Origin: Pestalotiopsis fici W106-1
Lineage: Eukaryota > Ascomycota > Sordariomycetes > Amphisphaeriales > Sporocadaceae
Direction: 5' to 3'
DNA length: 64,000 bases
NCBI RefSeq assembly: GCF_000516985.1
Contig: NW_006917101.1
Location: 2,038,834-2,102,833 of the forward strand
In this document: one piece after another, positions 1-10,436 of the stretch
Position numbering within the stretch: the stretch's first letter is position 1
How the letters are laid out: every line of letters starts with the position of its first letter
Translations under genes and position numbers: made by a program
Notes under the pieces: generated by a model
The model's input: only the letters and a program-made list of their open reading frames with translations
The model's database searches: none
Told to the model about the DNA's origin: nothing

Positions 1-1260
1 GGTAATTATAAAATTCGACTTTAAATACAAATAATATAACGTAATAAAAGCGTTTCTAAACGCTTTTAAAAGGAATTTAAAGCTAATATATTACGAGCTT
101 TTTAAAAGATTTAAAATAATTAAAAAATACCTAAAGCTTTAAAAAGCATTATACGGACTAAAAGATTTATTATTACTTTAATATTGGGAGTTTAATAGCA
201 CTTTGGCCTAATTAGGTATAAAGGCGTTACCGGAAAAACCGTATTTATTTTATAATTTAAATAAAACGGTATTTATAATTTTTTATATAAACGATATTTT
301 TATTTTATATCGAAAAAAGCATAAAAACGTAGAAAAAAAGCTTTTCGACTAAATTAAAAAAAAAATACGAGCTTAAATTAAAAAAAAAACGTAGCTTAAT
401 TCCTCGGTATCCGTATTAAAAAAAATAAAATTAAAAAAATATTATTTTTTTTATATAACGCTTATATCGAAAAAATTTACGCTAAATTTAAGGTAAATAA
501 TAATTCTTATATTTTAATAATACCGATTTTATACGAATTAGTATTAAAATATACTAAAAGCGCTTTAAAATAAAAAATTAAAAAATACTAAAAGCTTATC
601 GGGTATATTTTATATATAGCTATTATTATCCGATTAAATATAGCTTTTTTAGCTATTTTATTTTTATATTTTTTTATAAATCCCGGATTTTTATATTTTA
701 AATATAAACTTTAGGTTTTAAAATACTTATACGGAACTAAATATTTAGGAATTTAATATAAAAAAAATAAAAAAGCCTAAATCCTAACGATAGCTAATAA
801 TGCTTTATTCGCTAACGACCCCGAATTAAAACGTAGCTTTTAAAGGTATATTATTAAGCTTTTTGGTAATTTAATAATATAAAAAGCCTTAAAATAAGCG
901 ATAATTTTAACTAATATTATAAAAGCTAAACTCCTTGCTTTTTTAAAAATAAAAAAAAAATATAGCGTTTTAACGCTTTTATAAAAATATTTAATTTTAA
1001 TTTAAAAAAGCTTAAAATATTTATTACGATAATTAATAAATAATTCGATTAATTATTTATAAAGCTTTATAAGTTATTACTAAGCTTAAATATATCGATT
1101 TAAATAATATATAATTTAAATAAAAGTATAAAAAAGGCATTTTTATTATTATATACCTAAGCACCGAGTATATATTAGTAAATAAGCTTATAAAGGTATT
1201 ACCGAAATAAAAATTTAAATAATTTATCGTATATTTAAATTTAAAAATCGTAATATTAAA
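1..1260 (+). mobile_element. Ty1/copia retrotransposon relic, 3' part of pol, RIP-degraded
   Basis: Conceptual + strand translation, reading through many stops and frame changes, follows copia reverse transcriptase and RNase H in order. An AFLNA-like segment lies near position 50, KALYGLK near 143, and FYINDIFI (the YVDD active-site region) near 278-306. FLGIRI lies near 400, a YLYGTKYLGI segment near 725-755, NALFAND near 799, and the C-terminal tail recalling ADGLTKALPK near 1150-1240. No open frame survives. CpA and TpG are nearly absent and TpA is in excess, the pattern left by repeat-induced point mutation. The element enters from outside the window, so gag, integrase and the 5' LTR are not seen, and a 3' LTR could not be delimited. 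Confidence 0.85.
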
Positions 1261-3480
1261 AGTAAAATAAGCTATTATTTTAAAAATTTAAAAAAAATAA
1301 AAACGCGAAAATACGGCTTAATAAGCTAAAATATAAAGGCTTAAAAGCTATAAAAATAAACGGAAAATAAAAATATTATTTTTAAATTTATGCATTTTAC
1401 CTTTTAACCGTTTTACCGTTTTTTAATTTAATAAGCTGCTATATATTTTTTCTATATTAATTCCTATTTTTTATTAAAAGCGTAATCCTAAAAAAACTTT
1501 TTATCCCGCTTATATAAGCTTTTAAATAAAACCTTTTTTTAACCCGGCTAATATAAAAATAAAATAATTTTAATTACGATTCGGAATTAATTTTTAATGC
1601 GTTTTTTAGCGTTTTTATAATTATAAAAGGCAAACGTATAACTAATTATATAAGGATCCCTAACCTAAAAAGTTAATTAATAGTTTTCGAAAAATAGGAA
1701 AAAAAAATATTTATAAAATAATATAATTATAATTATTATTAAAGCAGCGTTTATAACGGTTTTTATTTTTAACGGTATAATATAAATTATTAAAACGGCC
1801 TTTTATAGCGCTTTTTAAATAACGAAAGCAAGGCTTTTAAAATTCGCTAATAATACGCTTAAAAAGCTTTTTAAATAAAAAAAAAGGATTAAAAGCGCTT
1901 TTTAAAAAAAATCGGCTTTTTTATATTATAGTAAAAACGACTTTAAGCTAAAGCTAAAAGCTTATTATAGCGAAATTAATAAAAAAATTCGGGAATAAAA
2001 ATATTATTTTTAATATAAATTAGGAAATTATCGGTTTTAATAAATTTAAAAACCCGAAATCGATAATAAAAGCGGCGGTTAAAATAAAAAGGGTTTTTAG
2101 GCTTATTAAAGCTAATAGCTTAAAATTTATAAGCCTATTTAGCTTTACGATTTCGGTTAGCCTATTTAATAAAAAAAAATAACGGCTAAAAAGCTCGTTA
2201 ATATTAATAAAAAATTCGTTAAAACCTTTAAAATTAAAAACGCTAATTAAATTAATATTAGCTATTAAAATATTTCGAAAAGCTTTAAATAGCTTTTTTT
2301 TAAAAGATTAGCCCTAAATTCGAAATTAATTTTAAGCTCGGGATTAGGATTATTAGGTTTAAAATTAATTTCGAAACTAAATTCTAATTCGAAAAAAAAG
2401 GTTCGAAAAGTCGATAAAAAATATGCCTAATATATTCTACGCCTATATTTGCTCCGCTAAAGCTTGCTAAGCTCGGGGATTTAAATTAAACGGAAATTCG
2501 TAAATAAAAAAAATTATAAAACCTTTAAAACGATAAAATTAGGAAAAAATAAAAATAAAACTAATAAATAATAGCTCGTTAAAAAAACCAAATCCAAAAA
2601 ATAAAGGCTATTAAAAAAAAGCTTTATTATTATTATTTCGATTAATTTTAGCTTTAGCGAGCTTAAAGGTGATTTAGGAACGACGATTAGCAGCTTTACG
2701 CTTAATAAAACGGTAAAATTAGTTATTAAAACGGCGAAAAATAATTAAAAACGAACGGACGAAGCTTTTAAAGCTTTTATTACGCTTAAAAAAGGAGCGT
2801 TTATCTTTAGGTATTATAACGGTAAATTTTAAAAATTTAATAACGATAATAAGCTTAAAAAAAATTTAAAGTTAATAAAGCTTAAAAAGCTAAATTAAAT
2901 AAATCCGGAAAAATTTAAAAAAATAAATATATAATAAAAAAGGAAAAAAGTAAAGCTTAATATATAAAAAAAAAATTTCCTTTTATAAAAAAAAACCTAT
3001 AGTTAGGATTTACTAATTAAAAAATTAATTATTAATTTTAAAGCAAAAAATAAATTAATAACAAATTTTTATAGATTAAAAAATCTAAAATCGGACGGAA
3101 TAAATAATAGTTACTAATTTTAAAAAGGCAATTATTAATTTTAAAATTAATTGCTTTTTAGAGAGTCAGCTATAAAATCGCTTAAAGCCGAAAAAAAAAA
3201 GCTTACAGAGCTTAAAAAAAATAAAATAAACGGACGTTAACAAAAACCAGGTTTTTAGTTAAATAATTATTTAATCGCCTAAAAAAAAGTTAAAAACCGA
3301 AACTAAATATTAAAAACTAAAAATATATATCCTAAATATATAACTTTTAATCTTTTTTAAAACGCTAAATTAGCTTAAAAGGTATATAACGGGATATTTA
3401 CTTTATATATTTATAATTTTTAAAAAGATTTTTAAATTAGATTAATTAAGCTTTATAAAAGCTCCTAAATAAGTATATAA
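1261..3480. repeat. RIP-mutated AT-rich repeat DNA, element unidentified
   Basis: The block has the same base pattern as the flanking copia relics (few CA or TG, many TA, remaining C mostly in CG, CT or CC), so it was almost certainly repetitive. I recognise no transposase, integrase or gag motif on either strand. It contains a perfect 14-bp inverted repeat (2321-2334 with 2360-2373) and an imperfect one at 3121-3160. It may hold LTRs and gag parts of the neighbouring elements, or a third nested element. Confidence 0.6.
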
Positions 3481-5790
3481 ATACGACTTACCCTTTATTT
3501 TATTTATACAAAATCAGATTATTTTTAATCACTTATTTATACTTATACACCACTCCTATCAAATAATATCGAAACCCCAAATCACAAACTCCTCTAATTA
3601 TCATAAATTAATATAAAAAATATAATTATAAACGAAAAGGAATTATACGACGGAAAATAGGATATATTTAAAAATAAATTCCTAAATGCTAATACCTAGT
3701 TTATCGCCGATTTTGTAATTAATTACGCAATATTTAAAAACGAGATTTTATAAAAACTAAAAAGTGAAAATACCGCCGCAAAAAATATCTTATTAGGCAA
3801 TAATTAAAACGATTAAAAGAAAAATAATAATTAAAAAAGTAAAAAAATAGCGCTAAATAAAAAAAATAAATAATACCCTTTTATTACCGCGAAATTTGCT
3901 TTTTAAATTTTATTATAAATATTTTTATTAACCTTATTAATATATAATATAAAAGCGATTACGATTAAAAATACGGCGCTATTAAAAAAAAAACCTAAAA
4001 TAATCCTATAGCAAATAGCTTTTTTAGCTAGTTATAAAACCGTTTTTAAAATAGGATAAAGCAATAATTAAAATAATAAGGCAAAGCTAAAACGCTTTTT
4101 TTATTAAAGGGTAAAAATTTATAAAACGGAAATCCCAGCTTTTTTTAAATAATATTATAAATTATATTATTATCCGTTTAGTAAATTATTCCTTTAAGCA
4201 AAAGCTAATTATTTATAAAATTATAAAAATATACGATTTTAGACCAAAATTAATAAAAAGGATTTATAAATAAAAAGCAAATAAATCTTTAATTATATAT
4301 AAATATACGTATATAAATTCGATAAATATAGGAAATTTTAAAAATATAAAATAAAATTTATTATTCGCGGTAATTAATAAGCGAAATTTTAAAATTAAAA
4401 AACTTACGCGGCTATATTAGCTAAAAAATTATTTTGCACCCTAATCGCGATTATAGCGAAATTCGATTTTAAATTAATATAATATAATATAATAAACGCG
4501 TTTATATACGCTCTTATTAATTAAAATATATTTATAAAAATGCCGGATAAATATCGAAAAAAAACGCTATATTATTATTAAATAAAGCATTTTATAAATT
4601 ACGGATATTACCGCTATTATAGCAAAAAGAATTTATAAAAATTTTAGCTAAAATCGGTTATATTTAAATATTATATAAGCTTTGCGTATTTATTAAAAAA
4701 AAATGCTAGTTTTTTTTTACGTTAACGATATAATTATTATATATAAAAATAAAAATAAAAAGGCTATTAATTATTTAATATAGCACTTTATAAAAAAATA
4801 TAAAATTAATAATAATAAGTTAATATAATAGTTTTTTAAAATAAAAATAATTAAAAATTATATATCCAAAATAATCTAGCTTTTTTTAAAAGGCTTATTT
4901 TAAAAAAATCGCTAAGCTTATAAATAAAAAAAAATTTATATAACGCTAATAGGCTACGAAAAATTTATATTTCGATTAATTATAGCGTTTTTTTACGAAA
5001 TATAAAAATATTAAAAAAAATTAAATTATTATTATTCGCGGCTATATTTACGAAATTAAATATCGTATTCGCAATAGCTAAATTAGCTCGATTCCTTAAT
5101 AATCTAAGCTAAGCATATTAAAAAACTGCTAATCGAGCTTTAATTTATTTAATTAATACTAAAAAATTTTCGCTTAAAATTAAAGGATTTTTTAATTTAA
5201 TAATTATTAATAACGCATTATTTGCCGATAATAGCATTAATCGCAAAAATACCTAAATATTTATTATAAAGCTATTTAAAAAATTAATTAATTAGCGATT
5301 AAATAAATAAAATATAATTATTATTTTTATTATAAAAGCTAAATTATTTGCTTTAGCGCAAATTGCTAAAAAAATATTATTTATTAGCCGATTATTAAAA
5401 AAATTATCGATATAACTAAATAATAATATTATTATTATTAAATATAATAATAAGTAAATTATTAATTTAATTAACGCCGAAATCGCGTTATTAAAAATAA
5501 AGCTCCGTTATATAAATATTTATAATTATTAATTACGATAAAAAGCTTAAAAAGGAAAAATTAAAATTATTTATAAACCCTTAAATAAAATAATAACAAA
5601 TAAATTAACGAAAAGCTTACTAATAGGCAAATAGCAAAATTTTTTATAATAAATAAAATTTAACGTTACTTATCGTAATTAAAACGAATAGCCTTAAAAA
5701 AGCTATATTTTGCTAATTAGCAATTTTAATTTAAATATAGCCAAATCTACGATAAATCGTAAATTTAAAAAGGTGTATTAAATAATAAAT
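3481..5790 (+). mobile_element. Second Ty1/copia retrotransposon relic, RIP-degraded and internally deleted
   Basis: Broken + strand translation shows a leader-like stretch with a TATA-like sequence (about 3475-3600) and a possible gag fragment (about 3640-3780). The full reverse transcriptase and RNase H region follows: VYKFDKYRKF near 4309, NAFIYALINQ near 4495, an MPDKYRKK segment near 4540 and the YVDD region near 4710. FAIAKLARFLNN lies near 5065, an ALFADNSINRK segment near 5215, and the tail NKLTKSLLIGKQ near 5600-5640. Stops occur throughout. Only a few hundred bases separate the possible gag fragment from the RT, too few for protease and integrase, so an internal deletion or a non-autonomous copy is likely. 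It shares its orientation with the first relic. LTR borders are uncertain. Confidence 0.85.
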
Positions 5791-5808
5791 TATAATTCCT
5801 ATATACTA

Positions 5809-5904
5809 GGGTGTGCTTAAGCATACGGATTAACCCTATAGTATTTAAATAAATATACGGGACCTCCCGAGGATTAGCCGGGGCCACCCAAATAAGCGTA
5901 CACC
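5809..5904. repeat. Short unmutated unit with imperfect terminal inverted repeats
   Basis: The unit begins with gggtgtgcttaa (5809-5820) and ends with taagcgtacacc (5893-5904). The reverse complement of the end, ggtgtacgctta, matches the start except for a 2-base gap. The inside is GC-richer and keeps TG and CA, unlike the RIPed DNA directly upstream. It could be a piece of LTR, a MITE-like unit or a solo remnant; no target-site duplication is clear. Confidence 0.4.
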
Positions 5905-6978
5905 TTATTAAAATTAAAAGGCGCAGAACATAGATCAATATATCACATAATTGACACCTATATCAAACCAGTTTAAACTCTAATAGGAAAGCACCACCTT
6001 GATCAACACTAAGTAATGGCCGGGCATTTCCCCATGGGCAATGCCAATAGCAGGATTTCGACGGCATGTACCTGTGATAGGCTGGAGATAGTGCACACGA
6101 GGGGCCAGCCACTCACAACCACGGATCGGGTCCATCAGAGTTCATTGCTTACCCTTGTCACCGGCAAATGACGTAGGGAAAGGGCCATACTCGAACTTGA
6201 GATATGAACTGCCAATCCAATAGATTTTGGCTGATAAAACAAGTAGATTATTGCAGGTGAAGGCATTCGTTCATATTTAATATACTTGTCCCTTGTTTTG
6301 AATAAACCAAAATTGCGTTTCTATTCACTCATCGTGATGATATATGCCCCCAATACTACCCATAGGGCTGATCACTGTAGCATTTGAATAACGACCTAAA
6401 CCATGAGTGAGGTAGGCGCAAAGTATAATTGGCCTTCTAGACATTGCATATCAAAACTGACTACAAAGTCATAGCAACCGGAAAACTTGTCGCTCAAGAA
6501 GCGCGTCACGAATCCTATAGTGCCCGACAAGCCTAGAGCTGGTTCAGCCATGACCCATGGTACCGGTCATGGAAACAAGACTGGCGAGTATCGAAGAGGT
6601 AACTACATATGAGCTTGCCATGGTTTCTTGATGTCTCATCTAACTGTATAACGTACAGATTCCCTCAGAGGACAGGCAATGGAGGGGATAGGGAAGCTTG
6701 TCCATAATCAAGGCCTACAAGACAGAGGACACGAGATGAGGCGAAAGAGCGGCTATGAAGGATGAGGCCCTCCATTAAAATAATTTTATCATTGTGTAGA
6801 TCGGCACCGATTCGACAGATCTGTAAGCAGGAAGATATCAATTTTCAAACCATTATAATACCAAAACATTACCTAAGTTAGCTGTACTGGGAAGTGAGCA
6901 CGTGATTATGTCAGATAAAAAGTCTGCGCGGATTTGGCATTGATTTTATTGTTATTTTTTGACCATTGACATCGCTGC
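5905..6978. other. Intergenic, exit from AT-rich block
   Basis: Base composition returns to that of the genic part of the window. I see no gene, domain or RNA here. The 3' end of the minus-strand dehydrogenase gene lies at its right border, so its terminator region falls within it. Confidence 0.6.
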
Positions 6979-8171
6979 TTAGTACCCATTGTCCTTGTAC
7001 AGTATCTTGAGCTCCTCGCCCTTTTCCCATCGCAGAATATTGTCCACCTGCTGTTTATACCAAGACGACAATGGATCTACCTCTACGTACCCCATGTGCG
7101 GTGTCAGCAGAACATCGGACCGGCCTTCCTCGCCCCATTTCGTCGTCCTCCACTCGCTGTCCTTGGGCAGGGGCTCGATATTGTACACGTCCATGGCGAT
7201 GCCGCGGACGGCACCGCTCTTGCCGGCCTCGAGCAGGTCCTGCTCCCGGACAATGGGACCCCGCGACGTGTTGACAAAGAGGGCGCTCTTCTTCATCTTG
7301 GCCAGGTCCTCCTTGCCAACCATGCCCCGCGACCGCTCCGACAGCACCACGTGGATGCTGACCACGTCGGACTGCGCAAACAGCTCGTCGCGGCTCACGG
7401 CCCGGAACGTCTTGGCGCCCGTCTGCGGGTCCTCGACGGGCAGGCCCATGGCGCGCGCCTTTTCGTCGGCCGCGTCCTGCGTCAGGTTGGGGCTCCAGGC
7501 CGCGATGCGCATGTTAAAGGCCAGGTGCATGATGCGCGCGACGGCGGCGCCGAGGCGGCCCAGCCCGACGGTGCCAAACACCTTGCCGCTGAGGCCCGTG
7601 TTGAGCCGCGTCTGCCAGAGGCCGCTCTTGACGGCCGCGTCGTCGGCGGCCAGGTTGCGCGCCAGTCCCAGGATCAGCGATACCGTGTGCTGCGTCGTGC
7701 TGTCTGGGTTCTGTCCCTCCTTGGCTGTGCCCGCTACGACTACGCCGCGCTCGAGCAAGGCGGGCACGTCTAGCGAGGCGTTGCGTTGGCCGGTCGTGAG
7801 CAGGAGCTTCAAATTCGGTAGCCGTGAGACTAGCTCGCCTGGAAAAGGCGTCCGCTCTCTCATTGTGCCTGACATAAAATGTCAGCCTGTTGCACTTGTG
7901 CAGTCCAAGGATCGAGACATTGGAGCCGTAACGCATCGCTTTTGCCTTGCGGGGGTCAGTAAACAGCGGCGAACTTACAAATAATTGTATAGGGCTCCAG
8001 CCGCTTGACGAGAGCGTCCTTGACATCTTGAGGCGTATCGGCATGGTTGTACGGCAAAAGCGTATCTGTGAAGATGGTCACTTCGTAGCCAGCATTGCGC
8101 AGCGGCTCAAAGTAGGTCTTGGATAGCTCCTGGTAGTCGTCCAAGACTGCGACTTTGGTGCCGGCAACCAT
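6979..8171 (-). CDS. D-isomer-specific 2-hydroxyacid dehydrogenase, NAD(P)-dependent
   Basis: Two exons: 8171-7979 and 7868-6979. The 110-bp intron has GTAAGT and CAG borders and splits a Cys codon. The product is 360 residues. The family reversibly reduces 2-keto acids to D-2-hydroxy acids with NAD(P)H, usually in the cytosol. The Rossmann loop GLGRLG is at about 166-171. The catalytic Arg (NTSRGP, about 267), Glu (IEPLP, about 296) and His (TPHMGY, about 322) are all present. The N-terminal half carries the LPNLKLL and NPDSTTQHT segments of the substrate domain. Length fits the family. I chose the ATG at 8171 because the VAVLDDYQ start is usual for fungal members. The substrate cannot be read from sequence; glyoxylate/hydroxypyruvate reductase-like or phosphoglycerate dehydrogenase-like activity is possible. 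Confidence 0.93.
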
Positions 8172-8709
8172 TGTAACGAAGATGCTGCTTTGCCTAGTAT
8201 GCGACCTGGGAAACGAATCAAATCAACAATCAAGAATTACTCGGCTTGATGCAGCATGAGACGAATGGAGTTCTGGTTGGACAAACAAAAGCCAGAGAAG
8301 AATACGAATATCGATGCAGTCAACCTGGGCCGGATGACGACAATTCCGGAGGGGCTTGCGATTGCGGAGTTGGGCGGCGGCAGTTGCCGGCAAAACTTCC
8401 CCGTGCAAAGGTCCGCTTATACTCTCACCCGAAGGCGCGATTTCTCAACCGGCACCGACTATAGTCATCAATCATGCATAGAGGATCAAAAAGTCATGTT
8501 GCAAATGGCCGAGAATCAGAAATGACAAATTTTCAGAAAGCTTGCATTGAATAATCATCGCGCACTTTTATAAGCATAGCAGAAATTGACAGGTCTCTCA
8601 TTTCCAATCATATCATTGTTAATATGTAATTTGACTTGCCCAGAAAAAATGTATTAATGGTTTCAAAATTCGCGGATTAAAATTTACGGATTAAAATTTA
8701 CTACATTGT
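8172..8709. other. Intergenic, promoter of dehydrogenase gene and 3' flank of next gene
   Basis: Both flanking genes are on the minus strand. A TATAAG-like sequence read on the minus strand lies near 8416-8421, about 245 bases upstream of the dehydrogenase ATG. Nothing else is recognisable. Confidence 0.5.
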
Positions 8710-9345
8710 TCACCAGCTCCAGAATCTCCCCCAACGAGTCTGCGGCGACTCGAATTGCACAATGGCGTTTCCATTAGTTGCCTGTTCCGTAGCAACATCG
8801 GCCTCGGCTACCTCTCCCGACTTGAGCCATTCCTGCTGCTGATGGACATGCAACCAGTGCAGCATATCGCCCAAGACGTACGCAGCACCCCAGGTCCGAG
8901 ATTTCGTCCAGGGGGTCGCTCCATGCGACTCGTGTTCCAGCCGAACCATTTGCAGGCGCAGAATGAACGCGCAGACATGATCGAGCTGATCCCAACCGAC
9001 ATGCGACTTGTACAGGTTAGGGACCTCGCCAATGGGCGCCAGGTAGTCGGCGAGATGTTCGTGCTCCTGGAGGTCGCGCAGCCGGGTTTCGATCCGGTGC
9101 CAGCGCGGAAACGCCGCGGCCCGGTGGCCCATGAAGAACTCAATGTAGTAGTCATTCCAAGCGGTCTCGACGGTGGCCGATACGCCCTCAAAGAAGCGCC
9201 TGTACTCGTCCAGTTCATTGTTGGGTTCGGTACCGAAGTTCTCTTCCAAGCCCAGGGTCTGGACAAAGCCAATGGAGGAGTGAACAATTGGGGCTCTTTG
9301 CCGAAAGTAGTGCTGCGCGCGAGTGCGATGGACAACAAAAGACAT
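8710..9345 (-). CDS. Unrecognised protein, 211 residues, Trp/His-rich
   Basis: A single uninterrupted frame from an ATG in good context (ccaaaATGtc) to a stop at 8710. I do not recognise the family. The protein has no signal peptide or membrane segment. It is rich in Trp (9 or more) and His, with a helical-looking middle (DQLDHVCAFILRLQ) and a C-terminal half carrying WGAAYVLGDMLHWLHVHQQQ and ending in WGRFWSW. Codon choice looks like a real gene (C/G third positions). It is head to head with the gene at 9807, so the two may be co-expressed; that one is also unrecognised and is not an obvious homologue. An enzyme or scaffold role cannot be stated. An unseen short exon is possible but not needed. 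Confidence 0.7.
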   Translation of the reverse strand: MSFVVHRTRAQHYFRQRAPIVHSSIGFVQTLGLEENFGTEPNNELDEYRRFFEGVSATVETAWNDYYIEFFMGHRAAAFPRWHRIETRLRDLQEHEHLADYLAPIGEVPNLYKSHVGWDQLDHVCAFILRLQMVRLEHESHGATPWTKSRTWGAAYVLGDMLHWLHVHQQQEWLKSGEVAEADVATEQATNGNAIVQFESPQTRWGRFWSW

Positions 9346-9806
9346 TTTGGTTGGTATTGGTATGAAGGAATCCGTCTGCGTTCAGCTTGTGAAGTGATAG
9401 AGTGGTCTCTGCAGCTGGGTTCCTCTGCTCTTGAAGGTCTTGTGATTTACTTAATTTCCAAGTCGTTCCGTGTGTCCATGCGTGTTGCTTATAATGTTAT
9501 CTTGGCTTTGTTTGGCAATTGATTAGTGGCTGAATGCTATGCGATTGTTACCCAACACCAGTAACAATGAAATTGTCATGTTTTGAACAATGCTCTGGCG
9601 CTCATTATCCCAACTTTCAAAGAATTGTAAAGAAGACAAAAGCAGTCGCAATGCAGCCAAGGCAACACATCCTCGACATTCCGTATAAAAACCGACTGAT
9701 CTCGGTTTCAGAAAGAAAAAAAGCATACCTCGAATTTGTCATCAAACGTTACTTTCACTCTAAACCAACATCAACTTCTTTCTACTCCCTCCGAACCATC
9801 GTCAAC
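9346..9806. promoter_or_regulatory. Divergent promoter between two unrecognised genes
   Basis: 461 bp separate the two start codons. On the + side TATAAAA lies at 9684-9690, 117 bases before the ATG at 9807. On the - side TATAA lies at 9493-9489, about 145 bases before the ATG at 9345. Each half therefore has its own TATA-like element. No known activator site stands out. Confidence 0.5.
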
Positions 9807-10436
9807 ATGACGCGCGAATCCAGGTTCTTGGAATTAACATCGCTCGAATCGAACTGCGAGCAGGTCCAGTTGACTCTCAAAGATGTGATCAAGAAAAAGC
9901 TCGACCATGAACAAGCCGCGCTGGAGTTGGGTCTGGTGCTGAAACTCGCAGAAACCCGCATATTGGCTGCGCAGAGACTATCTTGTCTATTCCTGCACCT
10001 CGGTGTCAGCGGCATCTTTGGCGAGTTCACGAATCTCTTTATCCGCGGCGGGTGGAATCTCCCCATGCCCGACTGGGTCGCCGTGTACCGCCTGGTAAGG
10101 CAGCACCAGGACGACCCAGTCTGGCGACACCGTCACTATCCCGCGGATGCCCAGATCATGGACAAGTGGGACGTCAATCATCACTACGCCAAGGTGATTC
10201 TATCCGTCTTCGTCACCGGAAAAGCCACCAGCAGCACCATGAGCGCCGAGAAGAAGGACCTCTCCCCCGAAGTGACTAATCGCCTCGTCTCCTGGCTGCG
10301 GATATGTGACGCCAACGAGATCTTTTGGATAGTTTTCCACGCCCTCACGTACTTGAAGCTCGAGGCCGAACGTAAAAACAAGCCTCTGCCTCGAAGAGTG
10401 AGAATTATCCGACGTCTGACCATGAGCCGCAAGTAG
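9807..10436 (+). CDS. Unrecognised protein, 209 residues
   Basis: Open frame from the ATG at 9807 (context gtcaacATGac, a good fungal Kozak match) to a stop at 10434-10436. The frame stays open further upstream, but that part lies in the promoter and includes the TATA-like element, so the start at 9807 is preferred. No signal peptide or clear membrane segment. The N-terminal 60 residues look alpha-helical (KLDHEQAALELGLVLKLAE). The middle is aromatic (FTNLFIRGGWNLPMPDW) and the C-terminus is strongly basic (PLPRRVRIIRRLTMSRK). I do not recognise a family. It is divergently paired with the minus-strand gene at 9345, so a shared role is plausible but unproven. Confidence 0.65.
   Translation: MTRESRFLELTSLESNCEQVQLTLKDVIKKKLDHEQAALELGLVLKLAETRILAAQRLSCLFLHLGVSGIFGEFTNLFIRGGWNLPMPDWVAVYRLVRQHQDDPVWRHRHYPADAQIMDKWDVNHHYAKVILSVFVTGKATSSTMSAEKKDLSPEVTNRLVSWLRICDANEIFWIVFHALTYLKLEAERKNKPLPRRVRIIRRLTMSRK

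Noticed and set aside
7096..7773. 225-codon + strand frame antisense to the dehydrogenase
   Set aside because: It is an overlap artefact of GC-rich third positions in the real minus-strand gene, with no family features.
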